This document shows, piece after piece, positions 42,855-54,389 of a DNA stretch of 64,000 bases. This stretch comes from Schistocerca nitens. Lineage: Eukaryota > Arthropoda > Insecta > Orthoptera > Acrididae. The stretch spans positions 188,471,548-188,535,547 of the forward strand of contig NC_064618.1 in the NCBI RefSeq assembly GCF_023898315.1, in the 5' to 3' direction. Position numbers and translations under genes: made by a program. The notes beneath the pieces were generated by a model. That model saw nothing but the letters and a program-made list of their open reading frames with translations, did no database searches and was not told the origin of the DNA. Position 1 is the stretch's first letter. Each line of letters starts with the position of its first letter.

Positions 42855-44276
42855 GACTCCTGGAAATTGAAATAAGAACACCGTGAATTCATTGTCCCAG
42901 GAAGGGGAAACTTTATTGACACATTCCTGGGGTCAGATACATCACATGATCACACTGACAGAACCACAGGCACATAGACACAGGCAACAGAGCATGCACA
43001 ATGTCGGCACTAGTACAGTGTATATCCACCTTTCGCAGCAATGCAGGCTGCTATTCTCCCATGGAGACGATCGTAGAGATGCTGGATGTAGTCCTGTGGA
43101 ACGGCTTGCCATGCCATTTCCACCTGGCGCCTCAGTTGGACCAGCGTTCGTGCTGGACGTGCAGACCGCTTGAGACGACGCTTCATCCAGTCCCAAACAT
43201 GCTCAATGGGGGACAGATCCGGAGATCTTGCTGGCCAGGGTAGTTGACTTACACCTTCTAGAGCACGTTGGGTGGCACGGGATACATGCGGACGTGCATT
43301 GTCCTGTTGGAACAGCAAGTTCCCTTGCCGGTCTAGGAATGGTAGAACGATGGGTTCGATGACGGTTTGGATGTACCGTGCACTATTCAGTGTCCCCTCG
43401 ACGATCACCAGTGGTGTACGGCCAGTGTAGGAGATCGCTCCCCACACCATGATGCCGGGTGTTGGCCCTGTGTGCCTCGGTCGTATGCAGTCCTGATTGT
43501 GGCGCTCACCTGCACGGCGCCAAACACGCATACGACCATCATTGGCACCAAGGCAGAAGCGACTCTCATCGCTGAAGACGACACGTCTCCATTCGTCCCT
43601 CCATTCACGCCTGTCGCGACACCACTGGAGGCGGGCTGCACGATGTTGGGGCGTGAGCGGAAGACGGCCTAACGGTGTGCGGGACCGTAGCCCAGCTTCG
43701 TGGAGACGGTTGCGAATGGTCCTCGCCGATACCCCAGGAGCAACAGTGTCCCTAATTTGCTGGGAAGTGGCGGTGCGGTCCCCTACGGCACTGCGTAGGA
43801 TCCTACGGTCTTGGCGTGCATCCGTGCGTCGCTGCGGTCCGGTCCCAGGTCGACGGGCACGTGCACCTTCCGCCGACCACTGGCGACAACATCGATGTAC
43901 TGTGGAGACCTCACGCCCCACGTGTTGAGCAATTCGGCGGTACGTCCACCCGGCCTCCCGCATGCCCACTATACGCCCTCGCTCAAAGTCCGTCAACTGG
44001 ACATACGGTTCACGTCCACGCTGTCGCGGCATGCTACCAGTGTTAAAGACTGCGATGGAGCTCCGTATGCCACGGCAAACTGGCTGACACTGACGGCGGC
44101 GGTGCACAAATGCTGCGCAGCTAGCGCCATTCGACGGCCAACACCGCGGTTCCTGGTGTGTCCGCTGTGCCGTGCGTGTGATCATTGCTTGTACAGCCCT
44201 CTCGCAGTGTCCGGAGAGAGTATGGTGGGTCTGACACACCGGTGTCAATGTGTTCTTTTTTCCATTTCCAGGAGTG
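42855..44276 (-). mobile_element. Tc1-like DNA transposon, family T3, apparently whole
   Basis: Terminal inverted repeats of about 28 bp: the left 'actcctggaaattgaaataa' then 'gaacac', and the inverse of the right end 'cactcctggaaatggaaaaa' then 'agaacac'. TA flanks both sides (42853-42854, 44277-44278). 1,422 bp with one uninterrupted transposase frame between the ends. Confidence 0.95.
43010..44032 (-). CDS. Tc1-like transposase, intact, 340 residues
   Basis: Cut-and-paste transposase acting in the nucleus on its own terminal repeats and inserting at TA. The open frame extends upstream to 44299, beyond the element's end, so I chose the ATG at 44032 ('MPRQRGREPYVQLTDFERGR'), which gives the usual length of about 340. 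HTH at residues 15-50 ('IVGMREAGWTYRRIAQHVGR'), basic linker about 56-72, second HTH about 87-112. The catalytic triad is visible: D155 in 'VVFSDESRF', D244 in 'FQQDNARPH', E277 in 'SPIEHVWD'. D244 to E277 encloses 32 residues, not the 34 of classical Tc1. No stop or shift is seen. Codon use is strikingly GC-rich compared with the surrounding AT-rich DNA. The intact frame and good ends suggest recent movement. Confidence 0.95.
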   Translation of the reverse strand: MPRQRGREPYVQLTDFERGRIVGMREAGWTYRRIAQHVGREVSTVHRCCRQWSAEGARARRPGTGPQRRTDARQDRRILRSAVGDRTATSQQIRDTVAPGVSARTIRNRLHEAGLRSRTPLGRLPLTPQHRAARLQWCRDRREWRDEWRRVVFSDESRFCLGANDGRMRVWRRAGERHNQDCIRPRHTGPTPGIMVWGAISYTGRTPLVIVEGTLNSARYIQTVIEPIVLPFLDRQGNLLFQQDNARPHVSRATQRALEGVSQLPWPARSPDLSPIEHVWDWMKRRLKRSARPARTLVQLRRQVEMAWQAVPQDYIQHLYDRLHGRIAACIAAKGGYTLY

Positions 44277-44279
44277 TAT

Positions 44280-46435
44280 GTCGGTAGAGTATCAACCATA
44301 ACTCCGATTTTGGTCGTACCATGTGCTGTAGTGCAGCTGAATGGACGTAAACGTTAATTAAAAGCAGCACCAAAACGACCAGAAAACACGAAAAGCATAT
44401 CTGTGAATCATTAAGAAGGTTGGCTTCCGTGAGTGAGTTGGTCGTACACAGGGTGCTGGATTCAAATCCCAATGGAGACAGTTTTCTTTTTACTGTATAA
44501 TGCGTGAATGTGTTATATGAGACAACATGTTTAAGACATATAAAAGAGCTATTTCGAGTCTACTATTTGGAGTCCTTGGCAGTCTGCTTTCGTTTTGTTT
44601 CACTGGAAGTAGTAAATCTACAAAATACATTTGTAATTTCACAGAAAAGAAAAATAAAGAAACAATTGCATCACACGTGCGGAAGTAATAGCAATAGTAA
44701 CAATAATAATGATACGTATAATAAAACTAATAACAGAAGTAATAAACAAAATAACAAGATTAATAATAAGTACGCAACCTTCATCCATCCTGTAGATTGC
44801 AGAATAAAAGCTTTTGTAAGAATCAGAACTTTGTCCAATTTTCAAAGTGTCTGTGTTCATCAACGAATTTAGACATTATACTCCCGTGATGATGAGAATT
44901 ATGGAAACGTGGGGAGCATAACTGATATTGTCTCAGCGACTGCAGCTTAAGAAGATTAATCCCTTGTTACAGACTAGCCTCTTCCGAAGAATCTGGAGCA
45001 GCATCGTGTATTTATATATCATTTGTTTGTGCATTTGAGAAGTGGAGGTTGTGATCGCTGGAATTGTAATTTCGTCTTTTGGTAGGCTATTTTGAACGTG
45101 CAGGTCACGAAGAACACTACCGTCTTTGCGGGGAGCGTAAGAATGCAGTATTAGCAGAAGCTTCACTCCACTGATTTATTCCATTACCGATTCTTGCAGA
45201 AATGTCCTGAACATTTCTTTGGTAATTTTTCCGGAGGAGTGAGAGTGGATGATTAAATGTAATGCTGGAAACAGGGACTTACTTGTACGAGTACTCAAAG
45301 AACGAGTCTCTACAACGACAACAAACAGCTTTGGAGCACGTTTCGCCTCCCGTGAAATGAATAGAATAACTGTGTACTTATGGGGTGTCGCGTGACTGCA
45401 CTGTGCAGCCCCTACATTATCTGTAGAACCTCTAGTTGCAAGAGTGGGCCCTTAGACACCTCCTTGTTGGATCCACTTTCGTCGAGGTTGAAGGTATTTG
45501 CGTCTGTGTAGGCTGAGTGCACGTGTTGGTTCTTGCTAGTCCTCTACCGTTTTCTGGATGTCGTTTCTGTTGTGGTACAGTTTCCCTGTAACAAATGATT
45601 TAACATTACAGCTTACAATACCGTTTTGATGCTTCCAGCGAAACATATTACTGTCATTGGCATCAAATCTTGGGAAATTGAAATGTCGCGCTTTTGTTTT
45701 CGCCCTCTGTGTGATTTCTACATCGTGAACACACAGACCTTCCTGGTGGCAGTGTTTCAAGGTCTCCATCACGCATATTGTAACATACTTTCACTTCTCC
45801 TACACAGACATTAACTCTACACTTTCCCACTGCCGTTTCCGTTCATATAACACACACCGTGTCGGAAATCTCGTGCGAAATCTGTTTTTCATTGCAGACA
45901 TTGTGAGATGTGCTAATTTTTGTGTTCGCTTCGGCTGCTTTTTGACGTTAAGCCTGTATTTGGGATTTTAGATCTTCTCGTTTCTTTAGTAAAACACTAC
46001 CCTTTCCTCTTGTTTCGGTATTTCATCTTTTGCATCGCTTGAGGACCGGTGTGGCGACGATATCAAAGACGTCGACCCTAGTCCATTCACTTGGTCACAA
46101 ACAAACGATTCCTCTCCATCTGGCTTTCCGTGACGTTCGGCCCATTCTATCGGTCAATTGCGTCCAGTAGGAATGCTGTACGCTTTCTGTCACCTTAATT
46201 TATTTCCCTTGTTGTACGTACACAAATGTCGCTATGCAACATCACGAATGATGTCTGTTCCGTCGGACATGTTCGACAGAATACCACACCTATCTACACA
46301 AATGTACTCTTCGGCCTTGTTACTTTCAACTAACGAAACGAAAGGAGACTGCAGAAAGAACATTTCTACAAATTGCGAAAAGTCTTTTTACATATCAGAA
46401 AAATATTATCTCACATAAGAATTTCACGCGTAAAC
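44280..46435. other. No gene seen; AAT-rich patch at 44690-44770
   Basis: Contains simple AAT/AAC-rich text ('caataataatgatacgtata') that makes a spurious Asn-rich frame. The T-arm-like 'ggattcaaatcccaatggag' (44459-44478) may be a SINE relic. Minus frames such as 45536-45772 have no resemblance I can name; an old element there cannot be excluded. Confidence 0.35.
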
Positions 46436-46439
46436 AGGT

Positions 46440-46512
46440 AAAAAAAATGTTGATGGCTGGATTTTAACCCGGGACCCTTGGTACAACGTTCCTACGCTCT
46501 ACCAAGTCTCTC
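46440..46512 (-). mobile_element. Possible tRNA-like SINE relic
   Basis: Minus strand 'gagacttggtagagcgtagg' (A-box-like), 'aacgttgtaccaagggtccc' and 'gggttaaaatccagcc' (B-box-like). No body or target repeat was recognised. Confidence 0.4.
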
Positions 46513-46753
46513 ACTTTTTTTATTTAAAGAAAAAAACTATTAGAGGATTTTTTTTATCACATTTTGTTCGTTATTGTTCGTTACATTTGTTTGGGGCGGA
46601 CGCCCCACGACAGTCGTTCAAGTTCATCGTTCATCGGTTCACTCAGCTTTTTTCATTTAATGTTACTTTATTTTATTTATTTATTTGTTTTTGTTACAAA
46701 GGGCAGATAACCCTCTCACCGAACACGCCAACCGTGCTGGCACCCACGGAAGT

Positions 46754-46953
46754 GCCGGCCGCGGTGGTCTAGCGGTTCAGACGCTCAGTCCGGAACCGCG
46801 CGACTACTACGGTCGCAGGTTCGAATCCTGCCTCGGGCGTGGAAGTGTGTGATGTCCCTAGGTTAGTTAGGTTTAAGTAGTTCTAAGTTCTAGGGGACTG
46901 ATGACCACAGATGTTAAGTCCCATAGTGCTTAGAGCCATTTGAACCATTTGAA
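46754..46953 (+). mobile_element. tRNA-derived SINE, subfamily B, 11-bp target duplication
   Basis: CCCACGGAAGT at 46743-46753 and 46954-46964. Full length, close to 42087-42291. Confidence 0.96.
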
Positions 46954-47239
46954 CCCACGGAAGTCACGCTCGTTAATTACTCACAGATACGCTTTTCCTG
47001 TTTCCTGGTAGTTCCGTTGCAGATTTTAATTAACTTTTACGTATTTCCTGCTGGACAAGAGCACATATTACAGACTCGATAGGGGTTTTGGTTGATTATT
47101 GAAATACAACGTTTGTTACCGATCTGAGTGTCTGACACCAGAAGGTTTAGAAGAAATAATCAGGAACGTGTCTGACATTATGGAACAAAGCAGTAAAGGT
47201 AGGTTGCATAATTGTATGAATTTATGTAATTATATGAAT

Positions 47240-47610
47240 ACCTTCAGGTAATTGATTCCCCTAGTTGGGCAGTGTATCCACATCCTTCAATGCATATGCA
47301 CAAAATCGTTAGGCCTCTTGCTGTTATCTCTGGGTAGCGAGTATGCAGGAAATGGACAGGGACAACTCGGTGGGTATATGGCTGGGCAGTGAGGTATGGC
47401 AAGACTGTCCGCGCAGTTGCGATGTATTCTGTGTCCCAGGTGGAGTAGTGCTGCCAAGTAAGCAGGAAATCCTGGGTTCGAATTTCGGTCCCGCATACAT
47501 TTTTCACTCGTCGCCGATGATACTTCGTAATGTCCCGTTTCCCCTGACATCCGTAATGCCGTCCCTCTCCTTTCCTTTGTCACCCTCCGATATCAATTTA
47601 CATATATTGT
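47240..47610 (+). repeat. Dispersed repeat with a tRNA-like core at 47435-47500
   Basis: 'tcctgggttcgaatttcggt' contains a B box, preceded by 'gtggagtagtgctgccaagt' and followed by 'acatttttcactcgtcgccg'. The flank 'actcggtgggtatatggctg' belongs to the same repeat as I remember it. Likely a SINE or SINE-LINE composite. Confidence 0.5.
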
Positions 47611-47762
47611 GAACCATGTTTAATAACATAGCTACAAATCGAGCACACTGTGTCGTAATACAACCTTTTATCAGCAAAATATGACAGATTGCTACTAATT
47701 TACCATACATGCTAACTTGTAACATTAAATAAGGAAAATTAAGAAAAAAGTAAGAGGATTGC

Positions 47763-48227
47763 TGTGGTGTCACCGCTAGACACCACACTTGCTAGGTGGT
47801 AACTTAAATCGGCCGCGGTCCTGTAGTACATGTCGGACCCGCGTGTCGCCACTGTGTAATCGCAATCCTAGCGCCACCACATGGCAGGTCACAAGATACG
47901 GAATAGACCTCGCCCCAGTTGTACGGACGACATTGCTTGCGGCTAGACCTACCAAGTTTTCCTCTCATTTGCCGAGAGACAGATAGAATAGCCTTCAGCT
48001 TAGTCCATGGCTGCTACCTAGCAAGGCGCCATTTATATCAGTGCTTATAGCTTACTACTATTCAAGAGATGTATTCCAACAAGAGAATAAAAGTTAAGTA
48101 ACATCTACGTACTTTTCTTCTTATTCATTGATAAGTCTCATGTTCCAGAACTTCAAGCCCGTCTGCGTTAGTTTAGCGTGCACCTAGCTACCTCATTGTG
48201 TCTATGCTGTATGAGCTAGACACAACA
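47763..48227 (+). mobile_element. Solo LTR (fossil of an LTR retrotransposon)
   Basis: Starts TGTGGTGTCACCGCTAGACA and ends TAGACACAACA, with TG...CA termini, 465 bp. The 5-bp direct repeat ATTGC stands immediately outside at 47758-47762 and 48228-48232. No internal region is present, as expected after recombination between two LTRs. The exact flanks argue for a moderate to young age. The family resembles an abundant LTR in grasshopper genomes (memory); superfamily not assigned. Confidence 0.9.
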
Positions 48228-48310
48228 ATTGCTATACACTTTCCTTATATTTTCATAGTATCACACTTCTTATCGCACGAATGTTAACCTATTTAGGACT
48301 GCTCTTTTGT

Positions 48311-48720
48311 TATACATGGTCCAGTCACATTAATGTGCCCATCGGCTACGGTAAAAGTCAAAGTGCAGTAACCTCTCATAAGTGACAGGTGGCAACACTA
48401 GCAGCGGAGGGTAAATACAGTTTCTTTGTCGGGCACTGAAAACAGTGTATTCGTTACCGTAATGCGGAAATGGAGGGGCTCGGGAAGTAAAAGGGTGAGT
48501 CTGCTATAGTCTCCTCGCTACCCAGACTCCACGGATTTAAACTCAGTCGATAATCTATGGTACCGCTTCTATCGGGCTGTTGGTGCCAATCTTCCTCAGC
48601 CTTCAATCCGAGCCCAGCTGTCCACGAAAGTGCAGTCAGTATGGCTCCACATCCCTGTCAGTATGTTCCAAACCCTCGTTGACTTTCTTCCAGCACATTT
48701 CCCAGCGTAAATTCATTATG
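48311..48720 (+). pseudogene. Tc1-like transposon remnant with large internal deletion, family T4
   Basis: 5' end text 'tggtccagtcacattaatgt' looks like a terminal repeat. After a short leader the sequence jumps to the C-terminal end of a transposase: around 48505-48710 one frame gives 'DSTDLNSVDNLWYRFYRAVG' (decayed 'SPDLNPIENLWD') and 'LHIPVSMFQTLVDFLPAHFP'. The HTH and first two catalytic blocks are gone. No right end identified. Confidence 0.65.
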
Positions 48721-48724
48721 AAAG

Positions 48725-49275
48725 AGAGAATTGAAGGTGCACGGATTTCTCTAATCCTTCACTAACTAGGCCTGAACTATATGGTCACACACGTAGCCAC
48801 TCTATCTGCATTACTTCAAATTATTTTTAAAGAACCGTTTTTTGCATCTCCCACAAAATTTAAGGAAATGTAGTTACGCGGTTTTCATTGCCTACCATCG
48901 ACATTTGTGTTGTTTCTGTGGTCCCAGTCTGACTTTTACGTGCCGTCGAAAAGTACGGTTGGTGCTTCCCGAATTCTTGGTCATAAACTGTTTACCAGAG
49001 TTTTCAGTACATTGCGTGGAACAGGCTGTCTTTCAAATTGCGGTTTTTCTCCTGAACCTATTGTTCCGAAACCTGTGCAGGAAGGTCCCGACATTGTTCA
49101 AATGGTATACTGTAGTCCTACTACCAGGACACGCTGTCTTTTTGCGCACGAACGTGTTTAAATGCGTATTTTTCAATTTCAGTTCGTAAAAGGAATGTTA
49201 TAATTTTTACTATTTGTTGTACATTTGTAATCATGGTAATGTATTGAATAATGCACGAGATAAATAACAATGTGT
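48725..49275. other. No gene seen
   Basis: A 115-codon plus frame at 48842-49189 lacks family resemblance. Confidence 0.4.
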
Positions 49276-49279
49276 ATTA

Positions 49280-50455
49280 AATGTCTTCTGTCCCGGAGAG
49301 CATTCGGAATAGGATACATGTCAGTATGAAGTCTATTGCTTTAATTCCAATGTCTCTACATGTACATCTACAACTACATCCATACTCCACAAGCCACCTG
49401 AGGCGTGTGGCGGAGGGTACTTCGAGTACCTCTATCGATCTCCCTTCTATTCCAGTCTCGTATAGTTCGTGGAAAGAAAGATTATCGGTATGCCTCTGTG
49501 TGGGCTCTAATGTCTCTGATTTTATCCTCATGGTCTCTTCGCGAGATGTACGTAGGAGGGAGCAAAATACTGCTTGACTCCTCGGTGAAGGTATGTTCTT
49601 GAAACTTCAACAAAAGCCCGTACCGAGCTACTGAGCGTCTCTCCTGCAGAGTCTTCCACTGGAGTTTACCTATCATTTCCGTAACGCTTTCGCTAGTACT
49701 AAATGATCCTGTAACGAAGCGCGCTGCTCTCCGTTGGAGCTTCTATATCTCCTCTATCAACACTATCTGGTACGGGTCCCACACCGACGAGCAGTATTCA
49801 AGTAGTGGGAGAACAAGTGTACTGTAACCTACTTCCTTTGTTTTCGGATTGCATTTCCTTAGGATTCTTCCAGTGAATCTCAGTCTGGCACCTGCTTTAC
49901 CGACGATTAATTTTATATGGTCATTCCTTTTCAAATCACTCCTAATGCCTACTCCAAGATAACTTATGGAATTAACTGCTTCCAGTTGCTGACCTGCTAT
50001 ATTGTAGCTAAGTGATAAGGGATCTTTCTTTCTATGTATTCGCAGCACATTACACTTGTCTACATTGAGATTCAATTGCCATTCCCTGCACCATGCGTCA
50101 ATTCGTTGCAGATCCTCCTGCACTTCAGTACAATTTTCCATTGTTACAACCTCTCGATATACCACAGCATCATCCGCAAAAAGCCTTAGTGAACTTCCGA
50201 TGTTATCCCCAAGATCATTTATGTATAGTGTGAATAGCAACGGTCCCACGACTCTTCCCTGCGGCACACCTGAAATCACTCTTACTTCGGAAGACTTCTC
50301 TCCATTGAGAATGACATGCTGCGTTCTGTTATCTAGGAACTCTTCAAACCAGTCACACAATTGGTCTGATACTCCATCTGTTCTTACTTTGTTAATTAAA
50401 CCACTGTGGGGAACTGTGTGTCTCTGTCACATCCTTGAATACCGAACAATCCTCC
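49280..50455 (-). mobile_element. LINE fragment, Jockey/CR1-type reverse transcriptase, 5'-truncated
   Basis: One minus frame runs from about 50360 to 49482 with an in-frame stop at 49743-49745 and another at 49482: 'SGVPQGRVVGPLLFTLYIND' (motif B), 'LRLFADDAVVYREV' (motif C), 'LNLNVDKCNVLRIHRK' and 'ISYLGVGIRSDLKRNDHI', then 'YISRRDHEDKIRDI'. Shifted C-terminal text 'FFPRTIRDWNRREID' follows, and 3' text ends near 'catccatactccacaagcca' and 'gtacatctacaactaca', the usual tail of this family. The RT before motif B is missing. Fairly young: only a few breaks. Confidence 0.88.
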
Positions 50456-50459
50456 TGGG

Positions 50460-52010
50460 ATAGTATCTGCACAGTCCACGCTTATCTGACGATCATTTCC
50501 GTTCTCTTAAATAGCTCCCAGCTATATGGACCGTGCAGGGTTTTCAACACGCCATATTCTGGTATAAATATTATCATGATGGGTATGTTATTACTTTTAT
50601 TTATTTCTTCACCTTCAAACTTTTATGTCAGTGGGTTAGTACGTAAAATTTAACATAAAACAATAATCTGTTCCTTACCTTTTCTTAGCTTTGAAGATGG
50701 GGGCTTAGTCAACTGAAAGTAGCCGTTAAGTTTTAATGGTTTATCGTGTATTCTATAGGTAGAAAATAACAGAAAATATTAAACTTAAAGAAAACAATTT
50801 TATGAACCACTTAAGCAAATGGCAAGTGTTCAAGGCGACGACAGTCTACCTCAGTAAATGAAGTACAATTTAATCTGACGATAAATCTCCAAATTTAAAA
50901 TTATTTTACACCACTGCAGGCACACAATCCATATGACAAGTCTGTAATTGCTGTTTCACATGTAGTCTACACACAAGATTCTTTGAAGTCGGCATTTCAT
51001 TTACAAGTAGATGATGAGATCTTACATTCGATCCAACACACCCTTTCTCTTTAGATTTTTGTAAATGCCTATCAATAGAGAAATATTTCTTAAAATTAGG
51101 AAGCCACGTGTTGCAAACCATTTCTCTGTACATTCGTTGGGACAATTGATATTAACTTTCTGCTCCATCATGCGTTATATGGAGCTCTACAAGTTTATGT
51201 AATGCATTTCGTCCGATGTTTCGCAACCACTAACAGGCTGTAAACAGTTGTACACTTCCTTGTAGACACACATCTCACTTGAACAGCTAGTGCTCCGTAA
51301 CATGCTATACCCAAATCGCTTATTAAACATTTCGTATCGTCTGAATATCGACAGACGATCAATGGTTCCTTTCCTCAAAACATGTAGTTCTGATACTTGT
51401 GACACCATACCCTCCAGGGTGGAAATTACTATCGCTGCGTCAGAATTAGGTTAATCAAAGGTTAACAGGACTTGAGGCTAGCAATGGTATTTCTATATGA
51501 ATGATTAATTTACAGCAAAATCTGACACTAATTTTCTGTGTGTTGCGAGGACGAAAGAGAGTTACCATATGCACAATATGGTTCATTGCGCTTTGTACTA
51601 AGTTCCAAAGGTCCTTCGAACCAGAACCTCCTGTTTGCGTCGAGGCAGTTTAATTGAATGCTGCAAGCACTATGAGGTCGATGAAAGACTACTGGTTACG
51701 CGGAGAAACAGCCACTGATCTTTTAACTCGCTAGTAGCGACAGCCAGATCGTCAGGAATTACGATGGTAGATAAAATTTATGATCGCATCGTGGATCACC
51801 GACGCTTCCATGTAATCACTAAGGTAATATTCCACGGTCTGCTAGCAACTATCATTACACGGTAAACCTTCCGCTCTTTCTCAACTTTATGTTTTATTCT
51901 TTCATTTTCTATGTGTTTTTCTTCACTGACACAGTATTTTCTCTCTGTCCAGTAATAATTGTCTCGAAACCTGGAACTTTTTTCGTATATTTCATTGAAA
52001 TATCACGTAG
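50460..52010. other. No gene seen; one hammerhead-like tail motif
   Basis: Minus frames at 50906-51145 and 51187-51408 (79 and 73 codons) are not recognisable. The motif at 50690-50732 is listed separately. Confidence 0.4.
50690..50732 (+). repeat. Retroelement tail relic with hammerhead-like core
   Basis: 'ctttgaagatgggggcttag' ... 'ctgaaagtagccgttaag' resembles the CTGAAGATGGCC / GCCGAAA order at 12034-12059 in a decayed form. Confidence 0.35.
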
Positions 52011-52249
52011 TTCATTAGTGTCACAATGTACCTATACCAATTTGTAATAATAACATTTTTTGCAAGCAAAATGAAACTTAGAAAAACTATGAGAAAAACT
52101 CAAGTGATTATGAAATGCAAAATTACAGTGTTTTATGTGAAGATTTACAAATAATAATAGTTTAAAAAACAAAGACAACAATTATATATTTGAAAAGCTA
52201 ACGATATCGTTGAACTGATAAGTGTTCATCCGCAGTCTTCAGGCGATTT

Positions 52250-53113
52250 ACAACGAAGCTCCAAAGAAACACGTATAGGCATGCGTATTCAAATACAGAG
52301 ATATGGAAACAGGCTAAATACGGCCCCGCGGTCCACAACGTCTGTATAAGACAACTGCCTGGCGCAGTTGTTAGATGGCTTACTGCTTCTATAATGTCAG
52401 CTTATCAAGATTTACCTTTGTCTGAACGTGATGTTATAGTCGCTACACGAGCGATGGGACACAGTATCTTCGAGGTAGAGATGAAACGGGGATTTTCCCA
52501 TACAACCTATCCAATATTTTCCCATGAATATCAGGAATCTGGTAAAACATCAAATCTGCTACATCTCTGCGGCTAGAAAAAGATCCTGCAAGAACGGGAC
52601 CAACGACGACTCCAGAGACTCGGTCAATGTGACAGAAGTGCAAACGTTCCGAAAATTAATGCAGATTTCAGTGCTAGGCCGTCAACAAGCGTCAGCGTGC
52701 GAACTATTCAACGAAATATCATCGATATGGGCTTTCGGAGCCGATGGCTCTGACAAGTGACACGTAAGTAAGCATCCCGTCTCGTCACCTGCATCCATTC
52801 ATGTCCATTGTGCTTTTCGACAGCCTTGGGCAATTCCAGCAGGTCAAAGCGACACTCGACACGTCCAGAATTGCTACAGAGTGGCTCCTGGAACACTCTT
52901 CTGTTTTTAAACACTTTCGCTGGCCACCAAACTCCCCAGATACGAACGAAATTAACCATTACGGGGTCCCTTGCAACGTGCTGTTTAACAGAGATCTCCA
53001 TTCCCTTGTACTGACGGATTTAAGCGTAGCCCTGCAAGATTCATGGTGTCAATTCCCTCCATCACTACTTCAGAATTTAGTCAAGTCTTTGCCACGTGGT
53101 GTTACTGCACTTG
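52250..53113 (+). pseudogene. Tc1-like transposon, family T5, with central deletion, inserted in repeat R3
   Basis: N-terminal frame from 52394: 'MSAYQDLPLSERDVIVATRA', 'HTTYPIFSHEYQESGKTSNL', then a stop, with 'KKILQERDQRRLQR' and 'PSTSVSVRTIQRNIIDMGFR' following. At about 52747 the text jumps to the region after the first Asp ('HPFMSIVLFDSLGQFQQVKA', where D of 'QQDNA' is V) and runs to 'TSRIATEWLLEHSSVFKHFR', 'WPPNSPDTNEINHY' (Glu block decayed) and 'VALQDSWCQFPPSLLQNLVK'. The middle third of the transposase, including the first catalytic Asp, is missing. Terminal repeats were not found. Confidence 0.82.
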
Positions 53114-53114
53114 G

Positions 53115-53132
53115 TTCTCTCTCACTCTCTCT

Positions 53133-53169
<37 letters not shown>
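53115..53169. repeat. (CT)n microsatellite inside R3 copy 1
   Basis: About 27 CT units with two CA/TT interruptions at the start. The same run stands at 61566-61612 in copy 2, so it is part of the repeat. Confidence 0.95.
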
Positions 53170-53173
<4 letters not shown>

Positions 53174-53894
53174 CCTGGTTGTCTTCCGAAGCGTTGTTAC
53201 GTATACTGCCTACTGAGATCCCTGATTTAATGTAATTCACTGAGCTGATGTCAGATAGAAAATAGACAATAAGTTAAAGTATGTGTTGAGATTTTTTTGT
53301 GGAAGTTTTAAACCTATGTCACATAATCACAGTTTTCAGATTTATAGCTGTGTCTGCAGCGGAGAGGAAACAGCACCTCCGAAGCGCTGCAAATTTAAAC
53401 TTACATTATTGTTTTACAGGCAGACGTGTTGCAATCAGAGTAGATTACTTAACAATTTTTCTTCTAGCAAAGCTGGAAACCTCTACCAGGCACTTTAATG
53501 ACTAATTGGCAATCTTTTTATTGTATTGTGCAAAATTGGGCCCTGACCTGTTCTAGTGTAAAGGAGGATGACACTGATTACAAAAAGCGAAAATTAGATT
53601 TCACCTACCACGTTGAAAAGCAGAATAACAGTTAAAGCATATGCATTTTTTCGAATAATTATTCAAGTGCATTCGTTTGTGTTCCTGAACTATCGATCGT
53701 GTGTGTCTTAGAATGCCCACAGCGCTCTATACTGGATTAGGGTTTTATCAATATTGCAAAACATGTAGACAATTTCGGTGAAATAATAATAGAAATCTTT
53801 AATTAACATACTAATAACAAACTGATATATTAATACATTTTCAATGAATATATAAAATATAATTTAATAAGAATACAGGTACATTAAGTTCCAG

Positions 53895-54385
53895 CGTACG
53901 ACATGGTTCCCGAGTAAATTACAAAGCCAAATTTCATAGTTGTGCTTTTTTACATGTATTGCATATTAGTTATGTTGTATATTTTTTCTTACATGTAATT
54001 CACGTGACAGCCAGTATGTAACGAACAAAATATTATATGAAACATAAGAACCTGAGATGGAAAAGAGCTCAGTGTTGAAAAGATTACTGTAAAAACGAAG
54101 AGAAAAATCTGAGTTTCACGCAGAAGGCAAGGACGGTTCCGTATGTACTCCAGTTTTGATGTGGTTTTATTGGTGATATAACAGGATAGATCTTGCGGTG
54201 TGTTGTAAGACAGATAACTTTTAGTTCACGCAAAGGCAGGGTTATTTATTTACGCATATGTTGCGTTACTGCATCCTAATGACGGAAGAATTATGTGTGA
54301 TTTTATTGATCAGACATATAATTATATATTGTTACGTATGGTTAAGATAGGCAAACAAGTAGAATGATAAGCTAGCCAAGGCATG
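53895..54385. other. No gene seen
   Basis: Unassigned AT-rich sequence. Confidence 0.4.
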
Positions 54386-54389
54386 TCTG

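Larger units (their letters stand above)
52015..53890 (+). repeat. Unclassified 1-kb dispersed repeat R3, copy 1, split by a Tc1-like element
   Basis: Pieces 52015-52250 and 53114-53890 align colinearly with 61327-62355: 'tacagtgttttatgtgaaga'/'gacagtgtttcatgtgaata', the (CT)n run, 'cttccgaag', 'ctgtctgcagcg'-like text, 'cattattgttttacaggcag'/'cattattgttttatagggag', 'caatttttcttctagcaaag', 'ccctgacctgt' and 'atcgatcg'. Both copies have the same orientation. No ORF, poly-A tail or terminal repeat seen. Class unknown. Confidence 0.85.

Noticed and set aside
43497-43928. 143-codon plus-strand frame
   Set aside because: Antisense shadow of the intact transposase; the GC-rich codons keep several frames open.
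43811-44287. 158-codon plus-strand frame
   Set aside because: Antisense shadow of the same transposon, running over its end.
44504-44872. 122-codon Asn-rich frame
   Set aside because: Produced by AAT/AAC simple sequence; no conserved features.
45536-45772. 78-codon minus frame with 'FRWKHQNGIV'
   Set aside because: Considered as an element protein; could not be tied to any family, and the surrounding frames add nothing.
52801-53235. 144-codon frame with a run of Ser-Leu
   Set aside because: Joins a transposase C-terminal end to a (CT)n microsatellite; not one protein.
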